A stretch of 64,000 nt of DNA from Paenibacillus phytorum (GTDB taxonomy: Bacteria > Bacillota > Bacilli > Paenibacillales > NBRC-103111): contig NZ_WHOA01000069.1 of NCBI RefSeq assembly GCF_013141715.1, forward strand, positions 1 through 64,000, in the 5' to 3' direction. Shown here one piece after another: positions 26,263-37,351 of the stretch. The position numbers were made by a program, and so were the translations under genes. A model generated the notes under the pieces. It made no database searches. It worked only from the letters and a program-made list of their open reading frames with translations, and was not told where the DNA came from. Position 1 is the stretch's first letter; each line of letters opens with the position of its first letter.

Positions 26263-27885
26263 CTAACCTCCTATCTTCCCGGCTACGCTGTGGATCAATT
26301 GATCCAAGCTGCCTATCGTTTGCTGAAGCGGCTGACTCAGCACGCTTGGGTATACACCGAGCAAGAGAATGAACGCCACCAATGTAATCATCGGCACGGC
26401 CTCGATTAATCTGGCGTCGCGCATGCCTTGCAGCTGTAGGTTCGGCTGTTTAGGGCCGAACGTGATGTTCAGAACCCCGCGCAGCACGTAAACCGCGGTA
26501 AAAATGATCCCAAGTGTACCGACAATCGCGTACACTCGGTGCGTTTCGAAGAGTCCGAGAAACGCAAGGAATTCACTGATGAAGCCGGATAAGCCCGGCA
26601 ATCCGAGCGATGCCATACCAGCGACCAGCAGAATGCCGCTGATGAAAGGTATGGACGACGCGAGACCACCTAATTGGTCGAGCTGCGTCGTTTGGGTCCG
26701 CTCGTAGATGCTGCCTACGAGTAAGAACATCAGGGCCGAGATGAGGCCGTGTGAGATCAGTTGGAACACGGCGCCCTGCAGGCCCGATACGTTGAACGCG
26801 GCGAGACCGAGCAGGACGATGCCCATGTGGCTAATACTCGAGTAGGCCAGCACGAGCTTGAAGTCCTTTTGTACCATGGCGAGAATCGCGCCGTACACGA
26901 TGTTGATGACGCCGAGGAGCGCCAGCATCCAGGCCCACTGCTTAGCTTCCCCCGGGAAGAACAGAATGCCGAATCGTATGAGGCCGTAGGCCCCCATTTT
27001 CAGCAAAATCCCCGAGTGAATCATAACAACAGCAGGCGGAGCCTCTGTATGTACTTTGAGCATCCATGTATGGAACGGGAAGATCGGCAGCTTAATGCCG
27101 AAGGCGACCAGCAGCATAATGAACACGGTCCACTTCATGGTCGGACTAAGGAAGAACGGCGTTCCTTCTTGATTGACATAAGCGGCGGGATCTTGCAGCA
27201 AATTATGTGCAATCGTATGGATGTCACCGCTGTAGAAAATGACAGCTTCTGTCTGCGAAGGCACCTGGTTGAATCCAGCCGTACTGACGAGAATTAAGAA
27301 CGCGATCAACATGATAGCCGAGCCAAGTCCATTGTAAAGCAGGAAGCGATTGGCAGCTTGCTCCCGATTCATATACCCCCAAATACCAATCAAGAAGAAC
27401 ATCGGTACGAGCGTAATTTCGAAGAACAAGAAGAACAAGAAAAGATCCTGTGATAAGAAAACGCCGAACATGCCGGTTTCGAGCAACAAGAAAAGAATGT
27501 AGTACGTTTTCCAGCGTTTCTTAATATACACCGAAGCTAAAGCAGCCATTGACGATACAAGTGCGGTTAGAAACACAAGCGGCAAGGAGATGCCGTCAAC
27601 CGCCAACGAATACTTAAACTCGAAGAAATACGAAGTGATTTGCTGAATTCCCTCATGGTTAAGCGGAACTTTGATCCAGTCCAGCTGTTCTTTGTATTGA
27701 ATTGGATCACCCTGATAATTGTAGTCACTATACAACCACGCCGCCAAAATAAGCGGGATCAGTGTCGTGATAATACCAATTGTTTTAATCAAACGGCCTT
27801 GATCACCACGGATGAAGAGCAAAACCAGAACGCCAAGCAGCGGCGAGAAGGCGATCATACTTAGGATTGGTATACTAGCCAGCAT
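26263..27885 (-). CDS. nuoM: NADH-quinone oxidoreductase subunit M
   Basis: 540 residues, polytopic, antiporter-like proton-translocating subunit. It carries LFFLFFEITLVPMFFLIGIWG with the conserved membrane Glu, and PFHTWMLKVHTEAPPAVVMIHSG, the diagnostic NuoM/NuoL block. AAGGAGG lies seven bases before ATG 27885. Overlaps the nuoL end by 11 bases and is followed by nuoN after four bases, which points to translational coupling. Confidence 0.95.
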   Translation of the reverse strand: MLASIPILSMIAFSPLLGVLVLLFIRGDQGRLIKTIGIITTLIPLILAAWLYSDYNYQGDPIQYKEQLDWIKVPLNHEGIQQITSYFFEFKYSLAVDGISLPLVFLTALVSSMAALASVYIKKRWKTYYILFLLLETGMFGVFLSQDLFLFFLFFEITLVPMFFLIGIWGYMNREQAANRFLLYNGLGSAIMLIAFLILVSTAGFNQVPSQTEAVIFYSGDIHTIAHNLLQDPAAYVNQEGTPFFLSPTMKWTVFIMLLVAFGIKLPIFPFHTWMLKVHTEAPPAVVMIHSGILLKMGAYGLIRFGILFFPGEAKQWAWMLALLGVINIVYGAILAMVQKDFKLVLAYSSISHMGIVLLGLAAFNVSGLQGAVFQLISHGLISALMFLLVGSIYERTQTTQLDQLGGLASSIPFISGILLVAGMASLGLPGLSGFISEFLAFLGLFETHRVYAIVGTLGIIFTAVYVLRGVLNITFGPKQPNLQLQGMRDARLIEAVPMITLVAFILLLGVYPSVLSQPLQQTIGSLDQLIHSVAGKIGG

Positions 27886-29806
27886 GGATGAACCTCCTTC
27901 CTGCGATGGCGAGTACCAGAATCAGCATCCCCAAAATCATGATGACACCATAGGTTTGTAGTTGACCATTTTGGAGACGAGAGCCTAATCGCCCTAGTCC
28001 GACCACAGTAAAGGCGACCAAACGCACAATACCGTCAACGATATACACATCAAACAGTTCGAGTATCCAGCCTAAACCGCGAAGCGGTTTTACAATGACA
28101 CCTTCATAAATTTCATCAATGAAATATTTACGATTCAGCAGTGTATACAGCCACGGCATTTTACTGGAAACCACATCGCGAGGAAGCGTACGTTTGAGGT
28201 AGATCAAGTAACCGAGACCAATACCAAGCACACCAGCTAGTGTGGACAAAATAATGACGGTCCAATTGGCTTTCTCATCATGATCATGTCCTGTCAACCA
28301 CTGACTGAGCCATTCGTTAAACGGTGTATTCACAAAGCCCGCAACAACAGCAAGCACAGCAAGAATAATCAGTGGCGTGGTCATTGTTGCCGGAGATTCA
28401 TGGGGTTCATGAGCGATATGCGCTGCATGACCATGATCATCGTGAAGGTCATCAGTAGTCTTTGCCTTGCCTCTAGGTGATCCCATAAACACGAGGAAGA
28501 AAAGACGCGACATATAGAACGCTGTGAAGAAGGCAGCAATGACACCGACCCAGAACAAGAGCTGGTTATGCTCGTATGCTTCCGTCAGGATCATATCCTT
28601 CGACCAGAACCCCGCGAATGGGAAAATACCTGACAGTGCCAGCGTGCCTATCGCGAATGTCCAGGTCGTGATTTTCATTTTGCGGGATAAACCGCCCATT
28701 TCGTTAATGTCTTGCGTATGTACAGCGTGAATCACACTGCCTGCGCCCAAGAAGAGCAGCGCTTTGAAGAAGGCGTGCGTGAACAAATGGAACATACCAG
28801 ACGTGTAGGAAACACCAATCCCGAGCGCCATCATCATATAGCCGAGTTGACTCACGGTCGAGTAGGCGAGAATGCGTTTGATATCGTTCTGAGCAATACC
28901 AATCGTTGCCGCAAAGATCGCTGTGAAACCACCCACATAAGCTACAACAAGCAAAGCATCCGGTGATGCGTGGAAAATATCAAAGGTACGCGCAACGAGA
29001 TACACCCCAGCAGCAACCATCGTTGCAGCGTGGATTAGCGCACTGATCGGCGTTGGACCTTCCATGGCATCTGGCAGCCACGTATGCAGCGGAAATTGAC
29101 CAGACTTACCCATCGCCCCGATGAAGATCAGAATAGCAATCCATGTGATGATCGTTGGGTCGATTTTGCCCGTAGTAAAAGCATTATGAATAGATGTGAA
29201 ATCAAGTGCATGCCCTGGCATATACCAGAACAGCAGCAGAATGGCAATAAACAGGCCCACGTCCCCTATGCGGGTAACGATGAATGCCTTTTTCGCAGCA
29301 GCCTTCGCCTCTGGCTTGAAGTACCAGAATCCGACGAGCAGGAAGGAACATACCCCTACAAGCTCCCAGAAGATGTACAGCTCCAGCATATTTTCTGAGA
29401 TCACAAGGCCAAGCATGGAGAAGGAGAACAAAGCGATGTAGCCAAAAAACACATGAATTCGCTCGTCGCCTTTCATATAACCTTTGGAATAAATATTCAC
29501 CAGCAAAGACACCAGTGTTACAATCACGAGCATCAAGGCGTTCAGATTGTTAACCTCAAAGCCCATATTCAGCGTGAAATCGCCAACTTGCAGCCAATGC
29601 AGCTTATTCCACGTGTAATCTTCCACTTTACCGCCAATTCGTTCAACGAAAATCAGCAAAGCCACGATAAATGATGCCAGCATCGCGAAAATACTGATGT
29701 AAATACCTATATCTTTTAATTGACGTCCCATAGCCGTAAGCGCTAGAAAAGCAAGCAGCGGAAACAACGGAATGAGCCAGGCGTACTGTGAATAGTCCGA
29801 TACCAT
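27875..29806 (-). CDS. nuoL: NADH-quinone oxidoreductase subunit L
   Basis: 643 residues, the largest membrane-arm subunit. It has the proton-channel signatures MLELYIFWELVGVCSFLLVG and GQFPLHTWLPDAMEGPTPISALIHAATM, and the long C-terminal segment expected for the lateral helix. A His/Asp-rich loop (DDLHDDHGHAAHIAHEPH) precedes the C-terminal helices, as in many Bacillales NuoL. The start has only a short AAGGAT two bases from the ATG, so initiation may depend on coupling to nuoK, which ends 15 bases upstream. Confidence 0.95.
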   Translation of the reverse strand: MVSDYSQYAWLIPLFPLLAFLALTAMGRQLKDIGIYISIFAMLASFIVALLIFVERIGGKVEDYTWNKLHWLQVGDFTLNMGFEVNNLNALMLVIVTLVSLLVNIYSKGYMKGDERIHVFFGYIALFSFSMLGLVISENMLELYIFWELVGVCSFLLVGFWYFKPEAKAAAKKAFIVTRIGDVGLFIAILLLFWYMPGHALDFTSIHNAFTTGKIDPTIITWIAILIFIGAMGKSGQFPLHTWLPDAMEGPTPISALIHAATMVAAGVYLVARTFDIFHASPDALLVVAYVGGFTAIFAATIGIAQNDIKRILAYSTVSQLGYMMMALGIGVSYTSGMFHLFTHAFFKALLFLGAGSVIHAVHTQDINEMGGLSRKMKITTWTFAIGTLALSGIFPFAGFWSKDMILTEAYEHNQLLFWVGVIAAFFTAFYMSRLFFLVFMGSPRGKAKTTDDLHDDHGHAAHIAHEPHESPATMTTPLIILAVLAVVAGFVNTPFNEWLSQWLTGHDHDEKANWTVIILSTLAGVLGIGLGYLIYLKRTLPRDVVSSKMPWLYTLLNRKYFIDEIYEGVIVKPLRGLGWILELFDVYIVDGIVRLVAFTVVGLGRLGSRLQNGQLQTYGVIMILGMLILVLAIAGRRFIHAG

Positions 29807-29821
29807 ATCCTTGTTAGCCTC

Positions 29822-30133
29822 CTAGCGCTTCATAGAATCCAAATCCGTAACTTCTACTGTCCCTTTATTTCTGTAAATGGTAATTAGGATCGCGATCCCG
29901 ACAGCCGCCTCAGCAGCTGCTATGGTGATGTTGAAAAGCGAGAAAATCTGTCCGGTAAGAGCCGGATGGTCACCAAGCTTCGAAAAGGCAATCAAATTCA
30001 AGTTTACCGCATTCAGCATAAGCTCAATCGAAAGCAGGACGATAACCCCGTTCTTCTTCGTTAACGCACCGTATAAACCGATGCAGAACAGGATTGCCGC
30101 CAGCGTGAGATAGGGAGTAATAATATTGCCCAC
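29822..30133 (-). CDS. nuoK: NADH-quinone oxidoreductase subunit K
   Basis: 103 residues and three membrane helices. The two conserved intramembrane Glu lie in [16 protein letters not shown] and [17 protein letters not shown], both needed for proton transfer in family members. GTG start with AGGAGG seven bases upstream; it begins two bases after the nuoJ stop. Confidence 0.95.
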   Translation of the reverse strand: MGNIITPYLTLAAILFCIGLYGALTKKNGVIVLLSIELMLNAVNLNLIAFSKLGDHPALTGQIFSLFNITIAAAEAAVGIAILITIYRNKGTVEVTDLDSMKR

Positions 30134-30135
30134 AG

Positions 30136-30666
30136 CTAATCCTCCTCTCTCTTCGCGACCACGATGGCACCGATAAAGGCTACCGTCAGCAGCACCGACA
30201 TAATTTCGAAAGGAATAACGTGCTCGTTATAGAGCAGCTTTCCGATTTCTAGTGTGTTATCCTTGCCAGCATCCAGGGTACCCGAAGCGACGAAGGTCGT
30301 TTTTTGAATGGCATAAAATAACACTCCGAACAATCCCAAAGCACCAATAATCGCTAGGCCTTCATGCCAAGGACGCTTAGGCTCCTCTTCTTCCCCTTGT
30401 CTGTGCCTCGTCATCATAATGCCGAAAATCATCAGAATCGAGATTGCACCTGCGTAGATCAAGACCTGCACGAAAGCTACAAACTCAGCCTCCAAAATGA
30501 CATATAGCCCTGCCAAACTTATAAACGTAAGGGCAACGGCAACGACCATGTGAACGACTTTGGTAAAAGAAATCATGAAGATGGCTCCGCCAATTGCAAG
30601 AAGAGCGAAGACGAAGAAAGCCCAGCTTGAACCGTTGGATAAGAAATCACCAATTCCGCTAAACAT
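30136..30666 (-). CDS. nuoJ: NADH-quinone oxidoreductase subunit J
   Basis: 176 residues with five membrane helices. The third carries the conserved [20 protein letters not shown] block that contains the pi-bulge helix of complex I. A charged loop follows ([15 protein letters not shown]). AAGGGG precedes ATG 30666, inside the end of nuoI, and the two genes overlap by eight bases. Confidence 0.95.
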   Translation of the reverse strand: MFSGIGDFLSNGSSWAFFVFALLAIGGAIFMISFTKVVHMVVAVALTFISLAGLYVILEAEFVAFVQVLIYAGAISILMIFGIMMTRHRQGEEEEPKRPWHEGLAIIGALGLFGVLFYAIQKTTFVASGTLDAGKDNTLEIGKLLYNEHVIPFEIMSVLLTVAFIGAIVVAKREED

Positions 30667-31111
30667 CTTTCTTGGCCCCCCCTTTTGGCAAGGCTGAGTT
30701 GTTCTCTTGACGGATATTTTGCGTGTTCTCGCTTAACCATTGCATATTTTTGAACAGATCATCACGACTGTAGGTACTCAGCTCAAAATTGTTCGTCATG
30801 ACGATTGCTTCTGTCGGACAAACCTCAGTGCAGAGATCGCACAGAATACAAATCTCAAAGTTAATATCGTACGTATCGATAACCTTACCCTTTTTCTCGG
30901 GGTCGGGATTCGCTTTACCTGTTAGAGTGATACACTCCGTCGGACAAACGCGTGCACATTGATTACACACAATGCATTTCTCTGGATCAAAATATTGAAT
31001 ACCGCGAAAGCGGTCCGGCATTTTAATCGGGACGTCAGGGTATGCGTACGTTATTTTTTTCTGCGTCATACTTTTAAACGTTACGCCTAAACCTTTCATT
31101 ATGCCCTTCAT
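30659..31111 (-). CDS. nuoI: NADH-quinone oxidoreductase subunit I (2x[4Fe-4S])
   Basis: 150 residues. Two ferredoxin-type cluster motifs, CIVCNQCARVCP and CILCDLCTEVCP, carry clusters N6a and N6b that pass electrons towards NuoB. AAGGAGGG stands before ATG 31111 and forms the 3' edge of a hairpin repeat element, so translation of nuoI may be modulated by RNA structure. It is separated from nuoH by 87 bases that hold two copies of that element, the only real gap in the operon. Confidence 0.96.
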   Translation of the reverse strand: MKGIMKGLGVTFKSMTQKKITYAYPDVPIKMPDRFRGIQYFDPEKCIVCNQCARVCPTECITLTGKANPDPEKKGKVIDTYDINFEICILCDLCTEVCPTEAIVMTNNFELSTYSRDDLFKNMQWLSENTQNIRQENNSALPKGGAKKDV

Positions 31112-31121
31112 TCGTTTCCCT

Positions 31122-31161
31122 CCTTAGAGTTTTGCTTTAGCAAAACTGACTTCGAAAGCAT
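31122..31161 (-). repeat. Hairpin-Shine-Dalgarno repeat element, copy B1
   Basis: Minus strand: TGCTTTCGAAGTC, then the hairpin AGTTTTGC-TAAA-GCAAAACT, then CTAAGGAGG, which is the nuoI ribosome site. It is the best formed copy, with a perfect 8-bp stem. Confidence 0.85.
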
Positions 31162-31164
31162 GGG

Positions 31165-31204
31165 CCTTAGAGTTTCCGTAGGAAACTTGATTCGTAAGCT
31201 ATGT
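31165..31204 (-). repeat. Hairpin-Shine-Dalgarno repeat element, copy B2
   Basis: Minus strand: ATAGCTTACGAATCA, then arms AGTTTCC and GGAAACT, then CTAAGG. It overlaps the nuoH stop codon and lies in tandem with copy B1. No start codon follows it directly. Confidence 0.8.
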
Positions 31205-32203
31205 GATGGTCATTATGATCGCCGTTAGCAGCATATTAACCAGTGCCAGTGGAAGCAGCACTTTCCAGCCGAATCCCATGAGTTGGTCCACCCGTACCCG
31301 AGGCAGCGTCGCGCGCAGCCAGAATAGGAAGAACACAACCGAAGAGAATTTCAGTAGGAACCAGATAATACCCGGAATGAAATCAAGGAATGGAAACGGC
31401 GAATGCCATCCACCCAGGAAAATCAAGCTCGTAAGGGAAGCAATGACGAACACGTAAACATACTCCGATAGCATGAAAAAAGCGAAGCGGAAACCACTGT
31501 ATTCCACATGATAACCAGCAACTAGCTCAGACTCCGCTTCCGGTAAGTCAAACGGCGTTCGATTGAGCTCCGAGACCCCGGCTATAACGAAAATGATAAA
31601 GCCTAGAATCTGGGGAATGAAATTCCAATGCCAGAAACCACCTGTCTGATGATCAACAATCGTATGTAGATTTAGACTGCCTGTCATCATGATGACACCG
31701 ATAACGGAGATGACGAGCGGTACCTCATAACTAATCATTTGAGCCGCGGAACGCATACCGCCTAGCAGCGCATATTTGTTATTCGATGCCCAACCGCCGA
31801 GGATAATACCAATCGTAGAAATCCCCGTTAGGGCTACATAAAAGAGCAGACCGACATTCAAATTCGCATTAAACATCCGATCCGAAAATGGAATCGTCGC
31901 AATAATCGTGAACGAAGGAATAAACGTAATGATAGGCGCCAGAATGAAAAGCTCGCGCTCTGCTTTTTTAGGAATCGTATCCTCTTTGATTAGAAGCTTG
32001 AATACGTCCGCAACACTTTGCAGAAGCCCGAAAGGCCCCGTTCGGTTTGGACCGATCCGCATCTGCATCCAGCCGATAACCTTACGCTCGAAGTAGATCG
32101 CATAGGTTACAAAGCCTAGGACCAGCATCAGCATGACGATCCCCCAGAACAGGAAAACGAAGAAGTTCGTCCAAGTTAGACTCTCCTCCAATAAATTCAC
32201 CAT
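31199..32203 (-). CDS. nuoH: NADH-quinone oxidoreductase subunit H
   Basis: 334 residues and about eight helices. NuoH holds the quinone chamber together with NuoB and NuoD. Diagnostic blocks are ERKVIGWMQMRIGPNRTGPFG, the acidic loop segment LNRTPFDLPEAESELVAGY and HVEYSGFRFAFFMLSEY. Its ATG shares a base with the nuoD stop (TAATG). Its own stop lies inside repeat element B2. Confidence 0.96.
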   Translation of the reverse strand: MVNLLEESLTWTNFFVFLFWGIVMLMLVLGFVTYAIYFERKVIGWMQMRIGPNRTGPFGLLQSVADVFKLLIKEDTIPKKAERELFILAPIITFIPSFTIIATIPFSDRMFNANLNVGLLFYVALTGISTIGIILGGWASNNKYALLGGMRSAAQMISYEVPLVISVIGVIMMTGSLNLHTIVDHQTGGFWHWNFIPQILGFIIFVIAGVSELNRTPFDLPEAESELVAGYHVEYSGFRFAFFMLSEYVYVFVIASLTSLIFLGGWHSPFPFLDFIPGIIWFLLKFSSVVFFLFWLRATLPRVRVDQLMGFGWKVLLPLALVNMLLTAIIMTIT

Positions 32204-33303
32204 TAGGCATCCACCTCCCCAACGACAATATCGATGCCGCCTAGAATCGTAATCAAGTTGGTCATCGACTCACCGACCAGCAGCTTGGGCAAAATTTGCA
32301 GATTCACGAAGGAAGGTCTGCGGAATTTCAGACGGAAAGGCTCTTGTTTACCTCGGGAAATAATATAGCAGCCAATTTCCCCGCGCGGAGACTCAATTGC
32401 CGAATACACTTCCCCTTCTGGAGGACGAATGACTCTAGGCACTTTGCCCATGGTTTCGCCTTGCTCAGGAAACTGTTCCACGGCTTGCTCTAGGATACGT
32501 AGCGATTGCTTGACTTCCTCCATACGAAGCAAGTATCGATCATAGCAGTCACCGCCGGTGCGAACAGGTACGTCGAACTGGAAGCGGCTGTACAGGCTGT
32601 ACGGCTGCGTTTTGCGGATATCCCAGTCTACACCCGTACATCTCAAGTTAGCGCCGCTAAGGCCATACGCAATGGCTGTCTCTGCATCATACTTGCCTAC
32701 ACCCTTGATACGGGATAGAAAGATTTCATTCCCCGTTACTAACGTGTGATACTCCTCCAATTTACCGTACATATAAGGAATAAATTTCTTAACTTTATCG
32801 ATCCAACCCTCTGGAGCGTCCCACTTCACCCCGCCTACACGCATGTAGTTGTAGGTTAGACGAGCGCCGCATAATTCATTGAACAGATCAATGATAATTT
32901 CCCGATCACGGAACGCATATAAGAACGGGCTCATGGCACCAATGTCCAGCAAATAGGTTCCCCACCACACCATGTGAGAGGCGATACGTTGAAGCTCCAT
33001 CACGATTAAGCGAAGGAATTCCGCTCGTTCTGGTACTTCAAGCTGCATCATTTTCTCTACGGCATTCACAAGCACGTAGTTGGTTGTCATCGCCGATACG
33101 TAATCCATACGGTCCGTGTAAGGAATAATTTGTGTATAGCTAAGGTTCTCAGCTAATTTCTCTGTTCCTCTATGTAGATAGCCCATCACGGGTATTGCTT
33201 CTTTAATAACTTCTCCATCCAGCTTCACGATCACGCGGAAAACCCCGTGCGTACTAGGATGCTGAGGACCAACGTTTAACAGGAGTTCTTCTGTCCGTAA
33301 CAC
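32203..33303 (-). CDS. nuoD: NADH-quinone oxidoreductase subunit D (49-kDa)
   Basis: 366 residues. NuoD forms the quinone-binding site and descends from the [NiFe]-hydrogenase large subunit. The N-terminal NVGPQHPSTHGVFR with the catalytic His pair, RGTEKLAE and DRMDYVSAMTTNYVLVNAVE are conserved. GTG start with GGAGG eight bases before it, three bases after the nuoC stop. Confidence 0.96.
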   Translation of the reverse strand: MLRTEELLLNVGPQHPSTHGVFRVIVKLDGEVIKEAIPVMGYLHRGTEKLAENLSYTQIIPYTDRMDYVSAMTTNYVLVNAVEKMMQLEVPERAEFLRLIVMELQRIASHMVWWGTYLLDIGAMSPFLYAFRDREIIIDLFNELCGARLTYNYMRVGGVKWDAPEGWIDKVKKFIPYMYGKLEEYHTLVTGNEIFLSRIKGVGKYDAETAIAYGLSGANLRCTGVDWDIRKTQPYSLYSRFQFDVPVRTGGDCYDRYLLRMEEVKQSLRILEQAVEQFPEQGETMGKVPRVIRPPEGEVYSAIESPRGEIGCYIISRGKQEPFRLKFRRPSFVNLQILPKLLVGESMTNLITILGGIDIVVGEVDA

Positions 33304-33306
33304 GAG

Positions 33307-34350
33307 CTACACCTCCGGGTCAAGCGGTTCGTAATCTTTGCGCAGTGGATGGCCGACCCAATCGTCAGGCATCATGATTCTTACTAAGTTAGGGTGACCT
33401 GGGAAATCGATACCCAATAGGTCATACACTTCCCGCTCATTCCAATCCGCGGTAGCCCATACTGGAGCTACAGAAGGAATGCTTGGCTGCTCTCGATCTG
33501 TCTTCACTTTCACACAATATTCATGCTTGTGTGTGAGGGAAAGCAGATGATACGCCACCTCTAGGTGTGTCTCTTGGTCCACGCCCGAGAGATTGCGCAA
33601 GTAATTGCAACGCAACTCCTCATGATCCCTGAGCGTCAGCGCGGCCTGCAGCCAGCGTGAGCTGTGAATGACTACGTAAGGACGATGCGCGTCCCTTTCG
33701 TTGATGAACGCGTCGACGACGGCGTCTTCGCCAACGTCGGCTTTCAAGATCGCGACCAGCCGATCAAGCAGCGGCTGGTTCGGTGAAGGCTCCTTCGGCG
33801 CTTCAGGCTCCGCCGACTCGGTCTTCGCCCCGCGTGCGCTTGCTCGCGCAGCGCGTGCTTCTGCGGCGGCCTGGGCTTTGGCTGCCTTCTCTTCGTCTCC
33901 AGCGTCCGCAGACGCTGGGGCAACGGTTCCAGCCGACGCGGGATCGCCCGTCGGCTCAGCGGCCGCCCGCGCAGCTTGGCGGGCAGCTCTCGCCGCGGCG
34001 CGCTCCGCTGCCGCGTCACTAGCAGCTGGCGCGTTGGCGCTCACAGCTGCATCACTGCCCTTCGCAGCGCCCGCGTCGCCGCTGCCTGCAGCTCGCTCCG
34101 CAAGCTCAGCCGCAGGCGCGTCGCTCGGCTCGCTCGTCGTCTGCGCAGCCGGATCAGCGGCCTGCTTCTCCGCCGCGCGATCTACCGCAGCTTGCACGTC
34201 CGCGCTAAGCGGCGTCTTACTCGCGCGCGCCTCTGGCGTAAGATCGCCTACTTCTGCGATGGCTTCCTCTAACGGCGACTCATTCACTTTCTTACCATCA
34301 GCAGTTGGAGATGGGTCTACCTTCTCCTCCGGCTTCTTCTCATCACTCAT
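33307..34350 (-). CDS. nuoC: NADH-quinone oxidoreductase subunit C with long Ala-rich N-terminal extension
   Basis: 347 residues, about twice the normal NuoC. Residues ~190-347 are the NuoC domain, ending with the family signature [23 protein letters not shown] and PLRKDYEP. Residues 1-190 are low complexity, rich in Ala, Glu, Asp, Arg and Lys, with alternating charge ([35 protein letters not shown]), likely helical or disordered. The extension's DNA (33700-34230) is far more G+C-rich than its neighbours. AGGTGA precedes the ATG, which overlaps the nuoB stop as ATGA. I recall long charged N-termini in other Bacillales NuoC proteins, so this is probably a lineage trait and not an error. Confidence 0.93.
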   Translation of the reverse strand: MSDEKKPEEKVDPSPTADGKKVNESPLEEAIAEVGDLTPEARASKTPLSADVQAAVDRAAEKQAADPAAQTTSEPSDAPAAELAERAAGSGDAGAAKGSDAAVSANAPAASDAAAERAAARAARQAARAAAEPTGDPASAGTVAPASADAGDEEKAAKAQAAAEARAARASARGAKTESAEPEAPKEPSPNQPLLDRLVAILKADVGEDAVVDAFINERDAHRPYVVIHSSRWLQAALTLRDHEELRCNYLRNLSGVDQETHLEVAYHLLSLTHKHEYCVKVKTDREQPSIPSVAPVWATADWNEREVYDLLGIDFPGHPNLVRIMMPDDWVGHPLRKDYEPLDPEV

Positions 34351-34865
34351 CGATTGGTCACCTGCTTCCCAGTCTTCGCTTCATAGCGAATCTTCTCCTG
34401 AAGCTTGTTTATCCCATAAATGAGTGCAGCAGGGTTCGGTGGACAACCCGGAATATAAACATCAACCGGAACAATTTGGTCAACTCCCTTAACAACGGAG
34501 TATGACTTCACATAAGGTCCACCTGCCGTAGCGCAGGACCCCATCGCAATGACCCATTTCGGTTCAGGCATTTGTTCGTAAAGACGGCGCAGCAAAGGAG
34601 CCATTTTCTTCGTTACTGTCCCCGCCACAATCATGACATCAGATTGTCTAGGAGACGTACGGAAGATGACTCCGAAACGGTCTAAATCATAGTGAGATCC
34701 GCCGGTACCCATCATTTCGATGGCACAACAAGCCAGACCAAAAGTTAACGGCCAAAGCGAATTACTGCGAGCCCAAGCTTTCACTTGCTCCAGTGTCGTC
34801 ATAAAGACATTACGGTTTAATTCTTCCCGCTCTTCGGGAGATATCGACTCTAGACTGAAGTCCAT
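34347..34865 (-). CDS. nuoB: NADH-quinone oxidoreductase subunit B (cluster N2)
   Basis: 172 residues from ATG 34865 ([11 protein letters not shown]), chosen because AAGGTG lies five bases before it; the frame is open to 34928. NuoB holds cluster N2, the last iron-sulfur centre before quinone. Its ligands are seen in GLACCAIEM (adjacent Cys pair), [10 protein letters not shown] and [10 protein letters not shown]. It overlaps nuoA by 16 bases and nuoC by 4. Confidence 0.96.
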   Translation of the reverse strand: MDFSLESISPEEREELNRNVFMTTLEQVKAWARSNSLWPLTFGLACCAIEMMGTGGSHYDLDRFGVIFRTSPRQSDVMIVAGTVTKKMAPLLRRLYEQMPEPKWVIAMGSCATAGGPYVKSYSVVKGVDQIVPVDVYIPGCPPNPAALIYGINKLQEKIRYEAKTGKQVTNR

Positions 34866-35218
34866 TGCAGCACCTTCTTCTTCCAAGCGTATATTAATCC
34901 AATGGCAAGCAAGGCTACAAAAATACACATTTCCACTAAGGCAAAAAGTCCGAGCTGATTAAAAGCAACAGCCCACGGATACAGGAACACGGTTTCCACA
35001 TCAAAGATGACAAACATCAAAGCAAATAAATAATAACGAATGTTAAACCGGATTTGTCCCTCACCTACAGGCTCATTACCACTCTCATACGTCGTATACT
35101 TCTCATCGACGGGCTTACTCGGTCTTAACCATTTGCCTACCGTTAGCGCTACCATAGGGAGAAGAATACCTAACCCTAGAAAAATCGCTACGATTACATA
35201 GTTATTTGTATACATCAT
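34850..35218 (-). CDS. nuoA: NADH-quinone oxidoreductase subunit A
   Basis: 122 residues and three helices. [26 protein letters not shown] and [15 protein letters not shown] in succession (the latter with the conserved membrane acidic residues) are diagnostic. GGAGG lies 13 bases before the first of two ATG codons. First gene of nuoABCDHIJKLMN, with a strong promoter 75-100 bases upstream. nuoE, nuoF and nuoG are absent from the operon. Confidence 0.95.
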   Translation of the reverse strand: MMYTNNYVIVAIFLGLGILLPMVALTVGKWLRPSKPVDEKYTTYESGNEPVGEGQIRFNIRYYLFALMFVIFDVETVFLYPWAVAFNQLGLFALVEMCIFVALLAIGLIYAWKKKVLQWTSV

Positions 35219-35292
35219 GTGAATGTAACCGCCTCCATTCGTATTTGCTTTTCTTATGCGTGCTACTAGTTTTGGTAATATTCACCTACAAT

Positions 35293-35321
35293 ATTATAAC
35301 AAAAAGCCTTTTGGGCGTCGA
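35293..35321 (-). promoter_or_regulatory. nuoA: Predicted sigma-A promoter of the nuo operon
   Basis: Minus strand: TCGACG (35321-35316), 17 bases, then TATAAT (35298-35293), with a TGT extended -10. The start point would lie about 70 bases before nuoA. Confidence 0.7.
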
Positions 35322-35398
35322 TGACTAATTCCAAACCACACTTTTCATTCCTAGTGAGTAGATTTTCCATAATTATCTTTTATTAATCTTCCTATTCG

Positions 35399-35434
35399 AA
35401 AAAAAAGCGGAGGAACCAAAGTTCCCCCGCTTTT
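35399..35434 (-). terminator. Terminator of the atp operon
   Basis: AAAAGCGG/CCGCTTTT outer arms and GGAAC/GTTCC inner arms, ending in eight T on the minus strand. It lies 15 bases after the atpC stop. Confidence 0.92.
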
Positions 35435-35448
35435 CATCAAACATCTAT

Positions 35449-35853
35449 CTATTTCCCGGACACACCGATACGATTCAATGCTCTTTGTAAAGAAGCTTCA
35501 GCACGTTTGAAATCCACGTTATCTTGCTTTGTTTCAGCAAGACGTTTCTCCGCACGTTCCTTCGCTGCTTTCGCACGATCAATATCAATTTGTTCAGGTA
35601 GCTCGGCGCTTTCCGCCAAAATAACCACCTTATCCTTGCGCACTTCCATGAAACCGCCGTTCACTGCGATGACTTCGTCTTTAGAGCCCGTTTTCTTCAC
35701 AGTAATCGGTGCAATTCTAAGTGGAGTGACCAATGGAATGTGATTAGGCAGAATTCCAAGCTCCCCTTCAGCACCCTTCACGCTAACCATGTTCACTTGT
35801 TCAGCGTACACTTTGCGCTCCGGTGTAACAATTTCCAGTAGGAATGTACTCAC
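35449..35853 (-). CDS. atpC: ATP synthase F1 subunit epsilon
   Basis: 134 residues. The N-terminal beta sandwich ([42 protein letters not shown]) and the C-terminal helical hairpin ([19 protein letters not shown]) are complete, so the ATP-sensing regulatory helices are present. GTG start with AAGGAG seven bases upstream. The 55-base gap after atpD carries a degenerate hairpin repeat. Confidence 0.95.
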   Translation of the reverse strand: MSTFLLEIVTPERKVYAEQVNMVSVKGAEGELGILPNHIPLVTPLRIAPITVKKTGSKDEVIAVNGGFMEVRKDKVVILAESAELPEQIDIDRAKAAKERAEKRLAETKQDNVDFKRAEASLQRALNRIGVSGK

Positions 35854-35866
35854 TTGGATTCTCCTT

Positions 35867-37350
<1,484 letters not shown>

Positions 37351-37351
37351 G

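Noticed and set aside
33701-34423. 240-codon open frame on plus across nuoC
   Set aside because: It is antisense to the Ala/Arg-rich, G+C-rich nuoC extension; the translation is low-complexity Ser/Ala and it has no ribosome site. Open antisense frames are expected in such DNA.
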